A DNA stretch of 40,247 bases from the IMG/VR virus record IMGVR_UViG_3300042905_001458, positions 1 through 40,247 of that record; one strand, 5' to 3'. Each line of letters opens with the position of its first letter. The stretch's first letter is position 1. The notes under the pieces are model-generated. The model ran no database searches, had not been told where the DNA came from, and was given only the letters and a program-made list of their open reading frames with translations. A program made the position numbers and the translations under genes. Of the stretch, positions 37,521 through 40,247 are shown piece after piece. This stretch comes from a virus.

Positions 37521-38413
37521 GCGTGACGGCTAAGGTAGTCGTTATATGCTGTTTTCAAAGATTGACCCATGTCGAAATCAACCGACCCGTGACGGCTTGA
37601 ATCCATTAGCTTGCGTGGCGTTCCGTTAGGATATTCGCTATTCCAAATGACCCGACCATTGAACCCGACAACCGTAGCAATTATTTCGGCCAGTTCTGAT
37701 ACTGAGAACTCTTGACCCGAACCGATGTTCAGGTAATTGTGATCCGTTCCGTTTTGCATTAGTTCAACGATTGACGCGGCCAAAGAATCTACACACATGA
37801 CTTCCCTTAACGGTGTTCCATCGCCCCAAAGTTCGACCGTGTCTGAGCCGCTTTCTTTTGCATCATGGAATTTACGGATAATTGAAGCGATAACGTGCGA
37901 ATCATGCGGGTGGTAATTGTCACCGATACCAAATAGATTAGGCGGCATGACCGTAAAGAAATCGCACCCGTATTGGTGACGGTACGCCTCACACATTTTC
38001 AGCCCTGCTATCTTGGCTATTGCGTACGGCTCGTTGGTGGGTTCAAGTCCTCCCGTCAACAAATACTCCTCTTTGATAGGCTGTTGCGCGAACTTCGGAT
38101 ATACACATGATGAGCCAAGGAATATAAGCCGCTTAACACCGTTAAGATAAGCCGCATGGATAACGTTGGCCTGAATTATCAGGTTATCGTAAATGAACTC
38201 CGCCCGATACTTATTATTGGCATTGATGCCTCCGACCTTTGCAGCGCATAGATACACGTATTCGGGTCTGTTTTCCGCAAAGAACGCATTAACCTCGGCT
38301 TGATTCCGAAGGTCTAATTCGCTTGAAGTTCGGGTTATCACGTTGTCCTTTCCGAGCCGTCTGACTATTGCCGACCCGACCATTCCAGTATGACCAGCTA
38401 CATATACGCTCAT
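37517..38413 (-). CDS. fcl: GDP-L-fucose synthase
   Basis: A 298-aa epimerase-reductase of the SDR superfamily. GHTGMVGSAI (7-16) binds NADPH, and the catalytic set is S101/S102, C103, Y130, K134 (YAIAK) and H173. NLFGIGDNYHPHDSHVIASI and VELWGDGTPLREVM are signatures of this enzyme. It converts GDP-4-keto-6-deoxymannose, made by the dehydratase at 8.6-9.6 kb, to GDP-L-fucose. The ATG overlaps the immunity gene as ATGA. All active-site residues are present, so it should be functional; product identity rests on family knowledge. Confidence 0.92.
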   Translation of the reverse strand: MSVYVAGHTGMVGSAIVRRLGKDNVITRTSSELDLRNQAEVNAFFAENRPEYVYLCAAKVGGINANNKYRAEFIYDNLIIQANVIHAAYLNGVKRLIFLGSSCVYPKFAQQPIKEEYLLTGGLEPTNEPYAIAKIAGLKMCEAYRHQYGCDFFTVMPPNLFGIGDNYHPHDSHVIASIIRKFHDAKESGSDTVELWGDGTPLREVMCVDSLAASIVELMQNGTDHNYLNIGSGQEFSVSELAEIIATVVGFNGRVIWNSEYPNGTPRKLMDSSRHGSVDFDMGQSLKTAYNDYLSRHA

Positions 38414-38577
38414 TCCTTAGTCAACGACCAAACAAGGGCAACCACCCATCCAATGAATGTCCAACCTAGAAATAGGTTAAGCGCGATAATTGCAGCGATA
38501 TTCTTTTTATCCCACCCCATTATTGAAGGCGCAAAGTAAACGGCAAGGATTATTACGGCTAGTATTATTTGACCCAT
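38410..38577 (-). CDS. imm: Superinfection immunity-type small membrane protein (T4 Imm-like)
   Basis: A 55-aa protein: MGQIILAVIILAVYFAPSIM, then WDKKNIAAIIALNLFLGWTF, then IGWVVALVWSLTKE. YFxPxI and NLFLGWTFIGWVVALVW are the conserved features of the superinfection immunity family. T4 Imm blocks DNA entry of a second phage. The gene is too short for many ORF finders and sits between the minor head protein and the fucose synthase, coupled to the latter by ATGA. Family membership is confident; the phenotype is inferred. Confidence 0.85.
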   Translation of the reverse strand: MGQIILAVIILAVYFAPSIMGWDKKNIAAIIALNLFLGWTFIGWVVALVWSLTKE

Positions 38578-38579
38578 GT

Positions 38580-39521
38580 TTATAGTCCGAAGTATTCTTT
38601 TTCTGTTCGTGTCGGCTCAAAATAGCCTGCCTCATAAGCTGCGATTCCGACCTCTTTAGGAACTGCAAATGTAGAAATAGGTAGTATTGAGTGTTGGCAA
38701 TTGTAGCCACCTGCGTTGACAAATATAGTATCTTCATTGGTATTTGGCATCATTCCCGCCCAACCTTTGCCCGTGTCACATTTACCGATACCGATACCAT
38801 TGCCCCATCCCTCTATTTCTTTTCGATGGAAGAATCCTCCGTTACGAACATCGCAGAAGCACCGTGTCGTTTTCATCTTGCCGCCTAAGTATCGGTAAAA
38901 TTGAAGCCCTAACTCATCGCCTACTATCTTAGTGAAAGCCCTGTCGGTGGTTGCGAATGTGTCCGAAACTATCTGTCTTGAATATCTGAGTAGTTGCCCC
39001 TCTTTTTGTGGGTCACCGATCACAAGGTTCTGCATCGCCTCCAATGTCAGCGTGTAGCGGCTGTTGGATGCCACCGCCTCTATCAAAGTGTTCCTAACGT
39101 CATTCAATAGCATCGAATCTAACGCCACGTTACCGATTACCGATTCAACGGCCAAAGCCCTATTCCTTTGATACATGGCCGAAGCGAATGAAGTAACAGG
39201 AACTTCGCCCGATACTAACGCGCCGAAGTAGCTTACCGTTCGGCCTTGTTGAACTAGAAACTCGTTACTGAACTCTGTGACAATTTCGAGGTATTCACCT
39301 TGTGTCAGGTAATTTCTTAGACCCGAAACAATGTCGTCAATCAAGTAAAGATTAGCCTCTGTCATGGCTATTCTACCATCGACCAATTCAAGGTCTGCAA
39401 GTAGCCTGTTAAGCCGTGTCAGTAGCCTCGGTTGATAAGCATCTATCGACCTAGCCCAACCGTCAGGAACGTCCGTTAGCGCGTCTAATTTCGCTTTGAG
39501 TATTTCGGCTGCGGTGGGCAA
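38580..39521 (-). CDS. Minor head protein (Mu F / SPP1 gp7-like)
   Basis: A 313-aa protein. The C-terminal region has TRCFCDVRNGGFFHRKEIEG near 233-252, then NTNEDTIFVNAGGYNCQHSI at about 264-283, the head-morphogenesis pattern with Cys/His that may bind zinc. The N-terminal half is helical. It starts with TTG; no ATG occurs for 50 codons, so this is a deliberate non-ATG start (the preceding gene stops 6 bp earlier). In related phages this protein sits inside the head near the portal. It precedes the sugar cassette. Confidence 0.75.
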   Translation of the reverse strand: MPTAAEILKAKLDALTDVPDGWARSIDAYQPRLLTRLNRLLADLELVDGRIAMTEANLYLIDDIVSGLRNYLTQGEYLEIVTEFSNEFLVQQGRTVSYFGALVSGEVPVTSFASAMYQRNRALAVESVIGNVALDSMLLNDVRNTLIEAVASNSRYTLTLEAMQNLVIGDPQKEGQLLRYSRQIVSDTFATTDRAFTKIVGDELGLQFYRYLGGKMKTTRCFCDVRNGGFFHRKEIEGWGNGIGIGKCDTGKGWAGMMPNTNEDTIFVNAGGYNCQHSILPISTFAVPKEVGIAAYEAGYFEPTRTEKEYFGL

Positions 39522-39526
39522 TTAGG

Positions 39527-40069
39527 TTATATTTCAATCAGTGTATAGGTGAGGTAAATTGTGATGTCTGAGTTACCTGCCGTTGGGTTGCCAGTTTCTA
39601 CATACGCTTCTATATCTGTATTTACTATTACATTAGTCCCTGTTGGAGATGAATGCCCAATTGAGAAAAACGCATCAGACGCTGATGATAAGAAAGCATT
39701 GCCGAACACGGAAAGCCCATTTGCCGCGCCAATAAATCTAATACCCACCCGCGTATTGGTAGCGTATGCAATTGAATTGTAATCTAGTGATGCCGCTACT
39801 GATATAGGCTGCACATAATACCCACTCGGCACGGTCAACCCGAACGCAACTGGAACGCTGTTAAGTGTCAACACCTGAGCCGTTGGTATAACCAATTTAG
39901 CAAACTGAACACACAAGCATCCATTCTCCGTGTTGGCCTGTGATATAGCCTCAAATGCTGGTGTTTTTGTCGTATTGCCGTCATCAGTGAACGTCACTAA
40001 GTAGTCTGCCGTAGTTAGTGCCGCAGCCGCTTTAACCGAAAGGTCTGTAATGTTGATCTCGTTAGCCAT
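39527..40069 (-). CDS. Small structural protein, beta-rich (fibre- or decoration-like)
   Basis: A 180-aa protein with NITDLSVKAAAALTTADYLV and FTDDGNTTKTPAFEAISQ, a beginning often seen in Bacteroidota phage fibre and structural proteins, then a GCLCVQFAKL turn and an alternating beta/Gly/Ser-rich body ending TIYLTYTLIEI. It overlaps the gene to the right by 8 bp. Virion role is inferred from composition; no family named. Confidence 0.6.
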   Translation of the reverse strand: MANEINITDLSVKAAAALTTADYLVTFTDDGNTTKTPAFEAISQANTENGCLCVQFAKLVIPTAQVLTLNSVPVAFGLTVPSGYYVQPISVAASLDYNSIAYATNTRVGIRFIGAANGLSVFGNAFLSSASDAFFSIGHSSPTGTNVIVNTDIEAYVETGNPTAGNSDITIYLTYTLIEI

Positions 40070-40247
40070 TTGTTGAATTGATTAGTATTACTTGACCCGC
40101 ACCTGTTGCAAGTCTGCTTGATATTGTGATTCCGCCTGTCGATGGAACTGTGATTGAATAGCCCTGTTGCGCGTCCGTGTAATCAGATGAACACGATATT
40201 CCTTTGGTCGGATTGCATGATGTCTTTTCTGTCAATTCGGTCTTATC
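40062..40247 (-). CDS. Structural-type protein at right edge, 5' end uncertain
   Basis: The frame is open to the right window edge and ends at a TAA overlapping the next gene by 8 bp. 61 residues are visible: Cys-containing start (EKTSCNPTKGISC), then QQGYSITVPSTGGITISSRL and VILINSTNG, typical of phage structural C-terminal repeats. Either this is the end of a larger gene, or it starts at the TTG at 40235 and is a 57-aa complete gene, which fits if the window ends join. Confidence 0.45.
   Translation of the reverse strand, partial: DKTELTEKTSCNPTKGISCSSDYTDAQQGYSITVPSTGGITISSRLATGAGQVILINSTNG

Noticed and set aside
38666-38673. CAAATGTA (-7-like) inside the minor head gene
   Set aside because: No -33 partner at any reasonable spacing; the bases encode Ser-Thr-Phe-Ala.
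38507-38737. 76-aa minus-strand ORF beside the Imm-like gene
   Set aside because: Different frame from both the Imm-like gene and the minor head gene and entirely covered by them; composition is His/Asn/Arg-rich noise.
1-40247. CRISPR array, tRNA genes, IS elements, integrase or att sites
   Set aside because: No regularly spaced repeats, cloverleaf, transposase or recombinase motif was recognised by eye; a tRNA scan would be needed to exclude weak cases.

Overview
The window is most simply read as a nearly complete or complete genome of a tailed, siphovirus-like dsDNA phage of a Bacteroidota host (Flavobacteriia/Cytophagia-like). Every convincing gene lies on the minus strand, and genes are packed tightly with ATGA or TAATG overlaps. 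Starts are preceded by A-rich leaders instead of Shine-Dalgarno sequences. Several intergenic gaps carry the Bacteroidota promoter pattern TTTG-N19/20-TAnnTTTG. No integrase, excisionase, tRNA, rRNA or CRISPR array was seen, so a lytic lifestyle is likely but not proven.

Layout in direction of transcription (right to left). 40.2-38.6 kb: small structural proteins, a minor head protein and a 55-aa superinfection-immunity-type membrane protein. 38.4-34.2 kb: a sugar and methyl cassette (GDP-L-fucose synthase, two glycosyltransferases, three methyltransferases, a small membrane protein). 34.2-26.0 kb: head module (small basic protein, portal, Pro-rich protein, scaffold, major capsid protein, terminator, head-tail proteins, a large Cys-rich LamG-type fibre). 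26-22 kb: holin-like and spanin-like membrane proteins, a phosphoesterase, an M15 endolysin, and a 303-bp control region. 22-12 kb: nucleic-acid metabolism (ParB-like/PAPS-reductase-like pair resembling IbrB/IbrA, PD-(D/E)XK nuclease, RNase H, DUF6291-type replication protein, DnaB helicase, RusA, ERF annealing protein, DGQHR/ParB-like protein, Gp157, DnaA domain IV-like protein). 12-0 kb: small membrane proteins, probable major tail protein, glycosyltransferase, GDP-mannose 4,6-dehydratase, large then small terminase, tail chaperone with a probable -1 frameshift, tape measure, tail tip and a fibre-like protein cut by the left edge.

How it works together: a GDP-mannose 4,6-dehydratase and a GDP-fucose synthase in two distant loci could make GDP-L-fucose from host GDP-mannose. 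Three glycosyltransferases and FkbM-type and other methyltransferases beside structural genes suggest a decorated virion or modified host surface. The replication block resembles a self-contained DnaB/ERF/RusA system. The early half carries four copies of a 17-bp 7-1-7 palindrome (TTTAGAATGATTCTAAA-like) upstream of promoters, suggesting a regulon. The least understood element is the IbrA/IbrB-like pair, which may be a nucleotide-modifying, sensing or regulatory module.

Both ends lie in minus-strand ORFs. If the ends are joined directly, the left ORF stops after five codons and the right ORF can start at an overlapping TTG, so the window could be a circularly permuted complete genome of this length.
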